From: Sediminicola luteus
Lineage (GTDB): Bacteria; Bacteroidota; Bacteroidia; Flavobacteriales; Flavobacteriaceae
Assembly: GCF_002514735.1 (NCBI RefSeq)
Contig: NZ_NBWU01000001.1
Span: 1,178,001-1,242,000, forward strand
DNA length: 64,000 nt
Direction: 5' to 3'
The notes beneath the pieces are model-generated. The model did not search any database. It worked only from the letters and a program-made list of their open reading frames with translations, and was not told where the DNA came from. How positions within the stretch are numbered: position 1 is the first letter of the stretch; the number at the start of each line of letters is the position of its first letter. The position numbers and the translations under genes were made by a program. Shown here piece by piece: positions 51,465 to 60,971 of this stretch.

Positions 51465-54400
51465 ATGATGCCTAATAATACCCGCATCATGTCAACAACA
51501 CGTATATTCTTATTTGTATGGCTTGTATTTCTATGCCATATATCCCATGCTTTTCAACCTCAGGAAGGGGGCTTACAAAATCCTCGGTACAAATGGCTGA
51601 CCTTGGAAGACGGTTTAAGCGAATACACTTTTAGGGGGGTTCAAGCGGCTCGAAATGGGTTTTTATGGTTAAGCTCTGCCGACGGACTCAACCGTTACGA
51701 TGGAAGCCATATTAAAGTTTACAAGAATATTCCTGGCGATAGCCTTTCCTTGGCCGACAATTTTATTGAGGCGGTTACCGAAGACAATTTGGGTAATATT
51801 TGGCTTGGGGGCCATACCGGAAAGATTTGCTATATGGACCCCAAAACCGAATTGTTCCATAGGGTAAGGTATGGAGGTACGGCCCAAATCGTACGTATGT
51901 CTTCCGATACAAAAGGCAATGTTTGGGTGGCTACGGCAGGGCAGGGCATGTTCCGGTTTTGGTTCGATGAAAATGGTTCGCTAAATCAAAAACAATATTT
52001 GCCCAATATTTATATCACTGGCTTTAGTAGGGATGGCGACATCTTATATGTTTCTACCAAATCAGGAGAAATTTATCAATTGGATTATGCAGTACCAAAT
52101 TCTGAAACCGAGTTATTGGTACAACGGGACGATGCTTTTCTAAGCGTTTTGAAAAACGGTGAAGACCTGATTATTTCCTCTTTTGCCCATTTGTACCGCT
52201 ACAACCTAAAGGAAAAGCAACTTTATTTTCTCTGGGAGAACATGGGCCGTTGCCTGGTCTATGAAGAAACTTTGAAAGACCATTATTTCGTGGGTAATAG
52301 AGACGGGCTCTATCTGTACGAAAAAGAGGGTAATACCCAGGTAGCTGCATATCCGAATTCTAAAAATCCCCATCAGGGGTTAAGTGATCAAAGCAAACTC
52401 GATATATCTATAATCAACCAAGATCATATTGTTGTGGGTACCGTACATTTGGTAACCCTGATCGATTTTTCGGAACCCTATGTGAAAAACTACTCCAAAG
52501 ACCGTTTGGGCCAACGTATTCTGCCTTCGAATGGGCATTATGGTTTTTTCAAAGATGGTGGGGATCTTTGGTTCGGACTCACCGACGGACTCTGTTTGGT
52601 GCGGGATGGCAAGGTTTACGACTTTTCCGATTTCGTCGATAGTAGTTCGAAGAGTGTCATAAGGATCTATAAAGACCACAACAAGGCCGAAATATGGTTC
52701 CTTACCATAGAGGGCAAACTGAAAATAGACCTAAAGACTTTTGATCCCGAACAGCCGGAATTTGATAAGATCAAAGATGCCAGACCCGGTCCGCTAATGC
52801 AAGAGAGGAACTTTGTACGGGATATGGTTCACGACCATAACGGCCAAGTATGGGGGGTTACCCATGGTTCAGGCACCTTTCGAAGGGAAGATTTACCCGA
52901 TGGCTCCCATAACTATTACCGATTTGGTTACGATGCCCAAAACCCCCATAGTATACAAAGCAGCATAATTCAAAAAGTGGTGCCCGATGCCCAAGGGAAT
53001 CTATGGTTCGCTACGGATTCAGGGGTTAGTATGCTATCCCACGACCAGTTAAGATCTACAAACCCTCGTTTTATAAACTATAGCCCCATTGAAGGACAAC
53101 AAGACCAATTGCCCCATGGTATTGGATACACCATTTTTTTCGATAGTAAGGAAAGGATGTGGGTGGGTACCCAACAAGGTTTGGCCCTTTATCTCGGTGA
53201 AGGCAAATTCAAAAGTTGGCAGGCCCAAGATCAATTTCCCAACGATTTGGTGTACAGTATCGAAGAGGATGCCGAAGGTATGTTATGGATAGGCACCAAT
53301 GGGGGCATCGTTCGTTTTGACCCCAATACCGAAACCTTTGTTCATTATGGCCTTTCCGATGGCCTACAAGGATTGGCCTTTGAGCATCAGCTCAGTCATA
53401 AAGATCCAGATGGGACCCTTTATTTCGGAGGGGCCTTCGGCGTTTCTTATTTTCACCCGGAAGATCTTAAAAAGGCCGATACTCCTGTACCTCTGTATTT
53501 TACCAATCTAAGGGTGAAAAACGAGGATCTACAACCCCAGAAAGGTTACCAGAAGATTTTGGGTCAATCGTTGTTTCATACCTCCGAGCTGGAAATAGCC
53601 CATAACCAATTCCCCTTTCGCCTCGATTTTTCGAGTATAGACCACAGGTTCAATAAACAAGTGGGCTATAGGTACCGTCTGTTGCCCCAAACCACCGAGT
53701 GGACCCAGCTCGAAGATCCCGAAATCCCCTTTGTCAACCTACCGGCCGGAGACTATACCTTAGAGATCAACGGTTTTTCGAGGGGTAAAATGTGGGAACA
53801 AGAACCATTGACCATGTCTATGGCCATTTTGCCACCTTGGTGGGCCAGCCGTATGGCCTATATTACCTACTTGCTTTTAGCACTGCTACTTGGATTTTGG
53901 TTCTATAAATTCCAGTTATCGCGAAAACTGGCTGTGGCCGAGAGCGATCGCCTAAAGGATATGGATCATCTTAAGACTAGTCTGTATACCAATATTACCC
54001 ACGAATTCCGTACCCCACTTACGGTAATCTCGGGTATGGTAGAGCGTATTCGGGACAACTTTCACGAAGAATTGCCCGACCAGGTCGACCAATCGTTGGA
54101 GATGATCGATCGTAATGGCAACCAATTGTTGGGGCTGGTAAACGATATGTTGGACCTGGCCAAACTCGATGCCCAATCGTTGGAGGTAGAATGGGTACAG
54201 GCCGATATTATTCCTTATATCAAATACCTGATCGAAGGGTTCCAAAGTTTGGCCGAGAATAAACAGATACGACTGGTTACCTATCTGGAAGACGATTCTC
54301 TTATGATGGATTTCGACCCTAAGAAAATGGGTTCCATACTTACCAATCTACTTTCGAATGCCATAAAATATACCCCAAATGAAGGGGAAGTACTGGTTCA

Positions 54401-55508
54401 TGTCCATAAAACCATGGTTGGGGAACAATCGCTATTGGAAATCAAAGTGCGTGATTCGGGCATCGGAATCGCACCGGATAGGTTATCCCATATTTTCGAC
54501 CGTTTCTACCAGGTGCACGATGCCCGTCTAAAAAATACCGGAGGCACCGGAATCGGGTTGGCACTTTGTAAAGAATTGTGCCAGATCTTGGGAGGTGATA
54601 TATCGGCCAAAAGTCAAAAGAACAAGGGTAGTGAGTTTAGGTTTAGGTTGCCTATTCACCACAATGCTGAAACAGAGACCTTAGAGTTACTGATTCCAGG
54701 AACGGCCAAAAAGAAGGCATTACTTATGCCCCTATTACAACAAAAGCAACAAGAATTGCCACTGGCCCTGATCGTTGAGGACAACGAAGATGTGGCCCAT
54801 TACCTGCAAGGTTGCCTGTTTACCCAATACCAATGCCTGTATGCCCCCGACGGGGAGCAGGGAATAGAAATGGCCTTGGAGCATATGCCCGATATAGTCA
54901 TTAGCGATGTAATGATGCCCAAACGCGATGGCTTTGAACTCTGTGAAACCTTGAAGAATGACCCGCGTACCGATCATATCCCCATTGTGCTGCTCACTGC
55001 CAAGGCTACCCAAAACGATCGCTTGACCGGCCTAGGACACGGGGCCGATGCTTATTTAATCAAACCTTTCTCTAAAGTAGAACTCTTTACCCGGTTGGAA
55101 CAGTTGATACTGTTGCGCAAAAAAATGCTCGACAAAATGGATCATAAAGGGTATGCTTCTTTGCTCAGGGTAAAAAGCAAGGATCCCAAAACCGAGTTTA
55201 TAAAAAGTGTGGTTGAGCAGATCCATAAAAATATGGATAACAGTAAATTCGGGAGCCTGCACCTCTCAAGGGCCGTTTTGTTAAGCGAATCACAATTGTA
55301 CCGCAAGCTAAAGGCCATTACCGGAAAATCTACCGCGATTTTTATCCGATCAATACGGTTGCAACATGCCAAGACCGTATTGCAACACGGTGATAAAAAT
55401 GTTTCGGAAGTGGCCTACGACTGTGGTTTTAACAACCCCTCTTGGTTTTCCAAGGCGTTTAAGGAAGAATTCGGCTACCCGCCCAGTGAATTACAACAAT
55501 CGGTATAG
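51465..55508 (+). CDS. Hybrid two-component system (HTCS) sensor/regulator 2
   Basis: A 1347-residue tandem paralogue of the preceding gene, 177 nt downstream in the same orientation. It has the same order: signal peptide, two reg_prop propellers, Y_Y_Y domain, membrane helix, histidine kinase (H846 in THEFRTPL), HATPase (NLLSNAIKYTPNEG, GGTGIGLALCKEL), receiver (D1148 in VISDVMMPKRDG) and AraC domain (VAYDCGFNNPSWFSKAFKEEFG). From the end of the Y_Y_Y domain (LEINGFSRGKMWEQEPLTM) the two proteins are nearly identical, while the propellers differ strongly. Alternative start is the ATG at 51489. They probably sense different ligands with similar output. Confidence 0.93.
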   Translation: MMPNNTRIMSTTRIFLFVWLVFLCHISHAFQPQEGGLQNPRYKWLTLEDGLSEYTFRGVQAARNGFLWLSSADGLNRYDGSHIKVYKNIPGDSLSLADNFIEAVTEDNLGNIWLGGHTGKICYMDPKTELFHRVRYGGTAQIVRMSSDTKGNVWVATAGQGMFRFWFDENGSLNQKQYLPNIYITGFSRDGDILYVSTKSGEIYQLDYAVPNSETELLVQRDDAFLSVLKNGEDLIISSFAHLYRYNLKEKQLYFLWENMGRCLVYEETLKDHYFVGNRDGLYLYEKEGNTQVAAYPNSKNPHQGLSDQSKLDISIINQDHIVVGTVHLVTLIDFSEPYVKNYSKDRLGQRILPSNGHYGFFKDGGDLWFGLTDGLCLVRDGKVYDFSDFVDSSSKSVIRIYKDHNKAEIWFLTIEGKLKIDLKTFDPEQPEFDKIKDARPGPLMQERNFVRDMVHDHNGQVWGVTHGSGTFRREDLPDGSHNYYRFGYDAQNPHSIQSSIIQKVVPDAQGNLWFATDSGVSMLSHDQLRSTNPRFINYSPIEGQQDQLPHGIGYTIFFDSKERMWVGTQQGLALYLGEGKFKSWQAQDQFPNDLVYSIEEDAEGMLWIGTNGGIVRFDPNTETFVHYGLSDGLQGLAFEHQLSHKDPDGTLYFGGAFGVSYFHPEDLKKADTPVPLYFTNLRVKNEDLQPQKGYQKILGQSLFHTSELEIAHNQFPFRLDFSSIDHRFNKQVGYRYRLLPQTTEWTQLEDPEIPFVNLPAGDYTLEINGFSRGKMWEQEPLTMSMAILPPWWASRMAYITYLLLALLLGFWFYKFQLSRKLAVAESDRLKDMDHLKTSLYTNITHEFRTPLTVISGMVERIRDNFHEELPDQVDQSLEMIDRNGNQLLGLVNDMLDLAKLDAQSLEVEWVQADIIPYIKYLIEGFQSLAENKQIRLVTYLEDDSLMMDFDPKKMGSILTNLLSNAIKYTPNEGEVLVHVHKTMVGEQSLLEIKVRDSGIGIAPDRLSHIFDRFYQVHDARLKNTGGTGIGLALCKELCQILGGDISAKSQKNKGSEFRFRLPIHHNAETETLELLIPGTAKKKALLMPLLQQKQQELPLALIVEDNEDVAHYLQGCLFTQYQCLYAPDGEQGIEMALEHMPDIVISDVMMPKRDGFELCETLKNDPRTDHIPIVLLTAKATQNDRLTGLGHGADAYLIKPFSKVELFTRLEQLILLRKKMLDKMDHKGYASLLRVKSKDPKTEFIKSVVEQIHKNMDNSKFGSLHLSRAVLLSESQLYRKLKAITGKSTAIFIRSIRLQHAKTVLQHGDKNVSEVAYDCGFNNPSWFSKAFKEEFGYPPSELQQSV

Positions 55509-55651
55509 GTCTTTCTTGCCAATATAATTACCGATCTTGACGGAATACTGCACGAAGTTACCCTAGGTTATTGCGAGATTTATATCGGATATTTCAATGT
55601 ATGGGGTCTTTGTACCACAGTGTCTTAGGCCCTATTTTAAACCTAGGCGAT

Positions 55652-56869
55652 ATGCATTCCCAAACCAAAGTTTCCCCACCCGTGGCCGCAGGGCCAAAAC
55701 AACGCATACCCTCCTTAGATCTATTAAGGGGCCTGGTCATGGCCATCATGGTATTGGACCATGCCCGAAATTATTTTTACTATGGGTCTTTTTATGGCGA
55801 TCCCACCGATATCGAAACCACTACCCCAATGTTGTTTTTTACCCGATTCATTACCCATTTTTGTGCTCCGGTCTTTGTATTTCTAGCGGGTACCGGGGCT
55901 TTTTTATACGGTGAGAAAAGAGACAGTCGGCAACTTTTTCGGTTTTTGATCAGTCGGGGACTTTGGCTTATGGTTTTAGAGCTAACCCTTGTGGGCTTCG
56001 CCTGGACCTTCGACCTAAGTTTTAGTTTTCAGATACTTCAGGTATTTTGGGTGATTGGATTAAGTATGGTCGGCCTTGCCTTTTTGGTCTATTTGCCGAA
56101 ATCCCTAGTGGCCGTATTGGGGTTTGTATTGGTTTTTGGCCATAACCTTTTAGATGGGGTCGTAGAAGATGGTCATGGGGTTTCGGCCTGGGTTTGGTAT
56201 CTGCTGCATCAAGATAAGTTTTTGGTCTTGCATGAAGGTTCCCATGCCATATTTTTCCATTATCAGGTACTGCCCTGGTTCGGACTTATGCTTTTGGGTT
56301 ATGTATTTGGCACCTATTATTCGGGTAACTACCCCAAGGCTTCCCGTAAAAAATGGTTGTTGATCTGGGGTAATCTGGCTTTGGTACTTTTTGTGGTTTT
56401 AAGGGCGGCCAATGTTTATGGCGACCCGCATCCATGGCAATTGTACCCTACGGAAACACAAACCTTCCTTTCTTTCTTCAACCTCACGAAATACCCACCA
56501 TCATTGCTGTTTTTGTTACTTACCATGGGTCCGGCACTTATTTTACTTTATCTGTTGGAAAAACCACTGGGTAACTGGGTACAACCTTTACTTTTATTCG
56601 GTAGGGTGCCTTTGTTCTTTTATGTAGTGCATTTGTACTTACTACATTTAGGTGCTATGATCTTACATGCCGTTTTGGGTGGTGATGCTTCCGAATTCGT
56701 GCTTTCGGCCCCTAATTTTTTGGAAGCACCTTTGGCCCATTATGGGTATCCGCTCTGGGTGGTTTATGGGGTTTGGGTACTTTCTTTACTGATCTTGTAC
56801 CCACTCTGTTTAAACTATGCCTATTTTAAGCAATTACATCGTGGCCGTTGGTGGGTGTCTTATATCTAA
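55652..56869 (+). CDS. HGSNAT/DUF1624-type membrane protein
   Basis: A multi-pass membrane protein of 405 residues (with ATG 55652) related to heparan-alpha-glucosaminide N-acetyltransferase catalytic domains. The signature QRIPSLDLLRGLVMAIMVLDHARNYF is followed by about ten helices and the loop RFITHFCAPVFVFLAGTGAF with conserved histidine and cysteine. Members may acetylate sugars across the membrane. Other possible starts are ATG 55601 and TTG 55571; nothing in the sequence decides firmly. It follows the second HTCS gene by 143 nt and could be its target. Confidence 0.82.
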   Translation: MHSQTKVSPPVAAGPKQRIPSLDLLRGLVMAIMVLDHARNYFYYGSFYGDPTDIETTTPMLFFTRFITHFCAPVFVFLAGTGAFLYGEKRDSRQLFRFLISRGLWLMVLELTLVGFAWTFDLSFSFQILQVFWVIGLSMVGLAFLVYLPKSLVAVLGFVLVFGHNLLDGVVEDGHGVSAWVWYLLHQDKFLVLHEGSHAIFFHYQVLPWFGLMLLGYVFGTYYSGNYPKASRKKWLLIWGNLALVLFVVLRAANVYGDPHPWQLYPTETQTFLSFFNLTKYPPSLLFLLLTMGPALILLYLLEKPLGNWVQPLLLFGRVPLFFYVVHLYLLHLGAMILHAVLGGDASEFVLSAPNFLEAPLAHYGYPLWVVYGVWVLSLLILYPLCLNYAYFKQLHRGRWWVSYI

Positions 56870-57194
56870 ACCCAATAACCGTTCTAAAGTTAGAAGAAAG
56901 ACCACCTGGCTCAAAGGTGAAAGAAAATAACGAACCAACCGGTTTCAGTTTATAATAAGCTGTCCCTTGTTTTTTTCGTTTAGAGCCATTAAGGTTTCTT
57001 ATGGCGCTATGTTAAACCGAAGGTGCATGGCAAAGGAAACTATGCCGACAGATCTTTAAGTTATTCAAAAACGAAGGTAAACAAAAACCAGGGCCGAGCG
57101 ACCCTGGTTTCAACTAATTAACTAACCTAGGAATAGGTGGTGTATTCCCTGAAAAGTATGTTCTATATGTTTTGCGGTAAATGCTTAGGGAAGC
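56870..57194. other. Intergenic region with a terminator
   Basis: A 325-bp gap between convergent genes. Apart from the minus-strand terminator at 57081-57110, no gene, repeat family or RNA was recognised. Confidence 0.5.
57081..57110 (-). terminator. Intrinsic terminator of the small secreted-protein gene
   Basis: Perfect 9-bp stem AAACCAGGG (57085-57093) / CCCTGGTTT (57102-57110). On the minus strand it is followed by TTTTTGTTT. It lies 85 nt after the stop of the gene ending at 57195. Confidence 0.8.
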
Positions 57195-57563
57195 TTACTT
57201 TACCTTTTTAAGTTCTAACGGAAACCATTCCCCATCTACGTTAACGTTGCCCTTTAAGGTGCTTCCTTCTTGCTTTAGTTTTACATAGGCGGTTTGGTAA
57301 TCGATGTCGACCTGAAAACTTACGGCATCGCCTTCAACTACTACTTTTTTACCTTCCAAAGCACTGTAATCCATTTTTACCTTTACCTTGAATTCTTTGC
57401 CTTGTTGGAAAAAAGTCACCTTGCCTTTTTGGAATTCATAAGGGAACTCACTTTGGTTGTATTCCCAAACCCCAATCAAACTTTTTTTGGTTTCAATACT
57501 ACTTTCTGGTTGAACCAAAGTAGCCAAGGCCACCATAAAACTAACTAATACAGTCTTGATCAT
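57195..57563 (-). CDS. Small secreted protein, lipocalin-like, unknown function
   Basis: A 122-residue exported protein (signal peptide about residues 1-18). The mature part has alternating beta-strands typical of small barrels: SLIGVWEYNQSEFPYEF, KVTFFQQGKEFKVKVKMDY, KKVVVEGDAVSFQVDI and STLKGNVNVDGEWFPLELKK. The GVWE start and GNV(N/D)VDG ending resemble DUF2147- or lipocalin-like proteins. No catalytic residues were seen. It has a terminator downstream and stands alone. Confidence 0.68.
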   Translation of the reverse strand: MIKTVLVSFMVALATLVQPESSIETKKSLIGVWEYNQSEFPYEFQKGKVTFFQQGKEFKVKVKMDYSALEGKKVVVEGDAVSFQVDIDYQTAYVKLKQEGSTLKGNVNVDGEWFPLELKKVK

Positions 57564-57665
57564 CGTTTTTGTTTTTTAATGATTACAGGGCAAATCTATG
57601 TTGGGGAAGCCGCGAAAACAAAGGGGTGGGACGGAAATGGGCTATGTGGGACGAATAACGTGACC

Positions 57666-58475
57666 TTAGTCGATAAACGCCTTAATACTACTTTCAAATG
57701 ATCGGGAAACCGGAATAGGACTACTGGCGTTTTTTACGAAAACACGATACACCCCCTCTTCTTTTTTTACCGATTGGATCATGGGTTTATGAACGATAAA
57801 AGAACGATGGCAACGTATAAGTTCTAAGTCGGCCAATTGGGTTTCCATCTTTTTTAAAGTGATCCGTATCGATTTGTTTCGAAGTAGGGTAGCATCGGAA
57901 TAATGTACCACTACGTAATTACCGGTAGCTTCCAAATACAATAGATTCGATTCTTGAACACTCAACTGTAACCGGTTTTTGTCGTCTTTGATCTTTAATA
58001 GTAGGTTGGTCGGGCCCGTACCCGAGACTTCTTTTGGTTTGTGGCCCACAAAATGCGCGATCAATAAGGCCATTCCATAAGGCAATAGGGTACCGGTAAG
58101 GGCATATTGGGCCGTATTGAGGTATTCGCTCCAAAAATCTTCCAACAGATCGCCATAGATCAGGGCCAAAATCAGGCTAATCCCCAAAAGTTCTAAGACT
58201 ATTGTAATAATTAAATGATATATCTTAAACCTTGAGAAGTTAAGGAGAGGCCTAATGATTAGTTGACTCACCGCTACTACCATAGTGCTAAAAATGGCCA
58301 AACCGCTTAATTTGAAAACCGCAATCCATTTGGGTATATGCAACCATTCGGTAATGTTGAATGGATTGAGTACTACCATTAAAAATGTGCCCAATACCAA
58401 TAGTGCGCCCACAAAAACCAGACGACTTTTTAACGGATCGAGACCATAATAAGGTTTGCTTAGTACTGTAATCAT
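57666..58475 (-). CDS. LytTR-family DNA-binding regulator with membrane domain
   Basis: A 269-residue protein. Four hydrophobic segments occupy about residues 20-165. The LytTR DNA-binding domain covers the last 95-100 residues: NLLYLEATGNYVVVHYSDATLLRNKSIRITLKKMETQLADLELIRCHRSFIVH, with RCHRSFIVHKPMI as the diagnostic motif. Such membrane-bound LytTR proteins are common in Bacteroidota. The ATG at 58475 was chosen; the longer frame enters the divergent gene's promoter. It is divergent from the patatin gene and may regulate it. Confidence 0.87.
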   Translation of the reverse strand: MITVLSKPYYGLDPLKSRLVFVGALLVLGTFLMVVLNPFNITEWLHIPKWIAVFKLSGLAIFSTMVVAVSQLIIRPLLNFSRFKIYHLIITIVLELLGISLILALIYGDLLEDFWSEYLNTAQYALTGTLLPYGMALLIAHFVGHKPKEVSGTGPTNLLLKIKDDKNRLQLSVQESNLLYLEATGNYVVVHYSDATLLRNKSIRITLKKMETQLADLELIRCHRSFIVHKPMIQSVKKEEGVYRVFVKNASSPIPVSRSFESSIKAFID

Positions 58476-58578
58476 AGTATGCGACCAAAAATAGGAAGTT
58501 GTCGGCTTTTCTCGAAACCTTATGTAAGTATATTGATAACGCAGGTATTCTGGTTTCACCCAGTGGAAACAAATTCAC

Positions 58579-58586
58579 TAATTTTG
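58579..58586 (+). promoter_or_regulatory. -7 promoter box of the patatin gene
   Basis: TAATTTTG matches TAnnTTTG exactly, 24 nt before the ATG at 58611. The -33 box is weak (TTTC at 58554-58557). Confidence 0.5.
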
Positions 58587-58610
58587 CGAGAGCCAATTCA
58601 CTATGCTATC

Positions 58611-60935
58611 ATGAAACGTTTACAGGTTTTTCTCTTTTTGAGTTTGTTGAGTCTGGTTGGTTATGCACAACCGAAAGATTTGGGCCAAAAGAAACCCAAA
58701 GTGGCCTTGGTGCTTAGCGGTGGTGGTGCCAAAGGGTTGGCCCATATACCCACCTTACAGTTATTGGATTCCCTAGGTATAGTACCCGATTTGGTGGTGG
58801 GCACCAGTATGGGAAGTATAGTAGGGGGCCTATATTCCATGGGGTATTCCGGCGATAGTATTGCCCAGATCAGTAGGGGGATCAATTGGTCTAAATTGTT
58901 CAAAAACGATATTCCGTGGCACTATATCAGCATGGAAGAGAAAAGCGAATACAAACGTTATTTGGTCGATCTCGATTGGGTAAAAGGAAGGCCTGTTTTA
59001 AAATCGGCATTGATCAACGACCAAAAACTGAGGGAACTGATCGGACTGCTTACCTACCCGGCTTTTGAAGTGAACGATTTCGATAAATTGCCCATTCCGT
59101 TTAGAGCCGTTACCACTGATATCGTAAACGGGAAAGAAATCGTAATCAAAGAAGGGGCCTTGGGTAATGCGCTTCGTGCGAGTATGTCCATTCCCACCGT
59201 GTTCTCTCCGGTTCCTTATGAGAATACCCTATTGGTAGATGGGGGCGTGCTCAATAATTTTCCGGTAGACATTGCCAAAGCCATGGGGGCCGATATAATC
59301 ATCGGTAGCGATGTGGGGGGCGGAATGCTACCTAAGGAAAAACTGGACGATATGACCAACTTGATTTTTCAGACCGGGATGATCAATAGTAACTTAAAGA
59401 ATCCGGCGAACCGGGAACTATGCGATGTGTTGATCGATCATGTGCCGCACTTGACCTATGAAAACAGCGATTTTACCAGTAGCGACGAAATCTATGCCCA
59501 AGGAATTCCGGCGGCAAATGCCATGCGACCCCAATTGGCCCAACTGGCCCAAAATCTAAAAGGGTATCGCCAGCGTGAGGTTACTTTACCGATAAATCGC
59601 GATACATTGGTGTTGGATACCGTTATTTTCAAAAACATTAGCAAAACCAACCTAGAGTTGGTCAAGGCCCGGGTCGGGGTTTCTTCAGGGGATAAGGTTA
59701 GTTTGGAAGATATGGTCGAGAGTATGGAAAAAACCATTGGCACCAACCTCTTTAACCAGATTACGGCCGAACCTTATATTAAGGATGATTCCGGATACGG
59801 CTTGATAGTTAACGTCTATGAAAAATCGCCCCATCAAATAAAAAGTGCGTTGCATTACGATAATTACAGGGGCATTGGGCTTATTTTGAACTATACCGGC
59901 CGTAACGTATTGGGGCATTCCTCGCGTTTGTTGGGTACTTTGGATATTGCCGAACAGCCGAGTATTCGCTTACAGTTCCAAAAGATTTTTGGGAAAAACA
60001 AAAAATGGTGGACACGTACCGAACTGCTCAATCGAAGTCTGGAACAGAACATTTATCGTGACGGGGCCTTGATCAAGGGCATGGACTACGATTTTTTCCA
60101 GCTGTTCGATGAGATTAATTTAAGCCTTGATCCTTATTCCAGTTATGTGGGTCTGGGAATCAATTTTGAAAGAAATGGGTTTACGAACCCAGATGTGGGT
60201 GACCCAAACAATTTCTTGGATTTTGAACGCTACCGATCCAAAAACCTCGAACTGTATTCGCATTTTCAGTACAATACCCTGGATCATGTATTTTTTGCCA
60301 AAAAGGGAGGTTTTGCCCATCTGACCCTAGCGCGTTCGATATATAATGATATCGATGTTAGGCTTATAGAAGACCCTAATGACGATATTAATGGCCAACT
60401 TTCCGATTTTACCCGTATATCACTCGATGCCCAATACCGTTTTCCTTGGAACGATAAAATTAGCGGAATCGTTGGGGCACAGGCCGGATTTGTGTTTTTG
60501 GATCATACCGGGAACGAGTACGTAGATTTTAAGGAATTCGGCCAGTTTGTCCGATATCCCTTGGGAGGCCATATGCCTAATACTAATAGAAAAGGTTTTG
60601 CCTTCGCGGGTTTACAAGAAGGGGAACTGAATGCGAGTCAGTTGGTCGGCCTGCAATTGGGCATACAGCTCAATCTATTTGAAAACCTCTATTTTACCCC
60701 GCATTATAATTTGGCCTCGGTAGGTTTTGGCGATTTCGATGCTTTTAAGGATGATATGTTCAACCCCAAAGGCAATTGGAAAGACACCTTGGATACCAGT
60801 GATATCCAATCTTTCGGATTGACCGGATCCTATGATTCCATCTTAGGCCCCATTACCTTAGATGTGACCTGGACCAACCATTTAGTCGCCGAGTTCTATC
60901 TGGGGATCGGCCTTCAACTGAACCGTTCCAATTAA
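58611..60935 (+). CDS. Patatin-like phospholipase with POTRA and beta-barrel domain
   Basis: An exported 774-residue protein (signal peptide MKRLQVFLFLSLLSLVGYAQ). The patatin domain has oxyanion loop SGGGAKGLAH (residues 36-45), nucleophile Ser66 in GTSMG and catalytic Asp210 in VDGGVLNNFPVD. A POTRA-like region follows at about 340-410 (VIFKNISKTNLELVKARV). The rest is an Omp85-type barrel with strands such as IGLILNYTGRNVLG. This resembles PlpD-type autotransporters and Bacteroidota patatins that reach the surface or periplasm. The ATG at 58611 is fixed by the signal peptide and the -7 box upstream. Confidence 0.92.
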   Translation: MKRLQVFLFLSLLSLVGYAQPKDLGQKKPKVALVLSGGGAKGLAHIPTLQLLDSLGIVPDLVVGTSMGSIVGGLYSMGYSGDSIAQISRGINWSKLFKNDIPWHYISMEEKSEYKRYLVDLDWVKGRPVLKSALINDQKLRELIGLLTYPAFEVNDFDKLPIPFRAVTTDIVNGKEIVIKEGALGNALRASMSIPTVFSPVPYENTLLVDGGVLNNFPVDIAKAMGADIIIGSDVGGGMLPKEKLDDMTNLIFQTGMINSNLKNPANRELCDVLIDHVPHLTYENSDFTSSDEIYAQGIPAANAMRPQLAQLAQNLKGYRQREVTLPINRDTLVLDTVIFKNISKTNLELVKARVGVSSGDKVSLEDMVESMEKTIGTNLFNQITAEPYIKDDSGYGLIVNVYEKSPHQIKSALHYDNYRGIGLILNYTGRNVLGHSSRLLGTLDIAEQPSIRLQFQKIFGKNKKWWTRTELLNRSLEQNIYRDGALIKGMDYDFFQLFDEINLSLDPYSSYVGLGINFERNGFTNPDVGDPNNFLDFERYRSKNLELYSHFQYNTLDHVFFAKKGGFAHLTLARSIYNDIDVRLIEDPNDDINGQLSDFTRISLDAQYRFPWNDKISGIVGAQAGFVFLDHTGNEYVDFKEFGQFVRYPLGGHMPNTNRKGFAFAGLQEGELNASQLVGLQLGIQLNLFENLYFTPHYNLASVGFGDFDAFKDDMFNPKGNWKDTLDTSDIQSFGLTGSYDSILGPITLDVTWTNHLVAEFYLGIGLQLNRSN

Positions 60936-60971
60936 ACCGAATACGTTTTTGACCATCGCTTTGTAAAATGA

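Noticed and set aside
47214-55508. Recent duplication or gene conversion of the HTCS pair.
   Set aside because: The signalling halves match in protein but differ at many silent positions, so conservation by selection is the better explanation.
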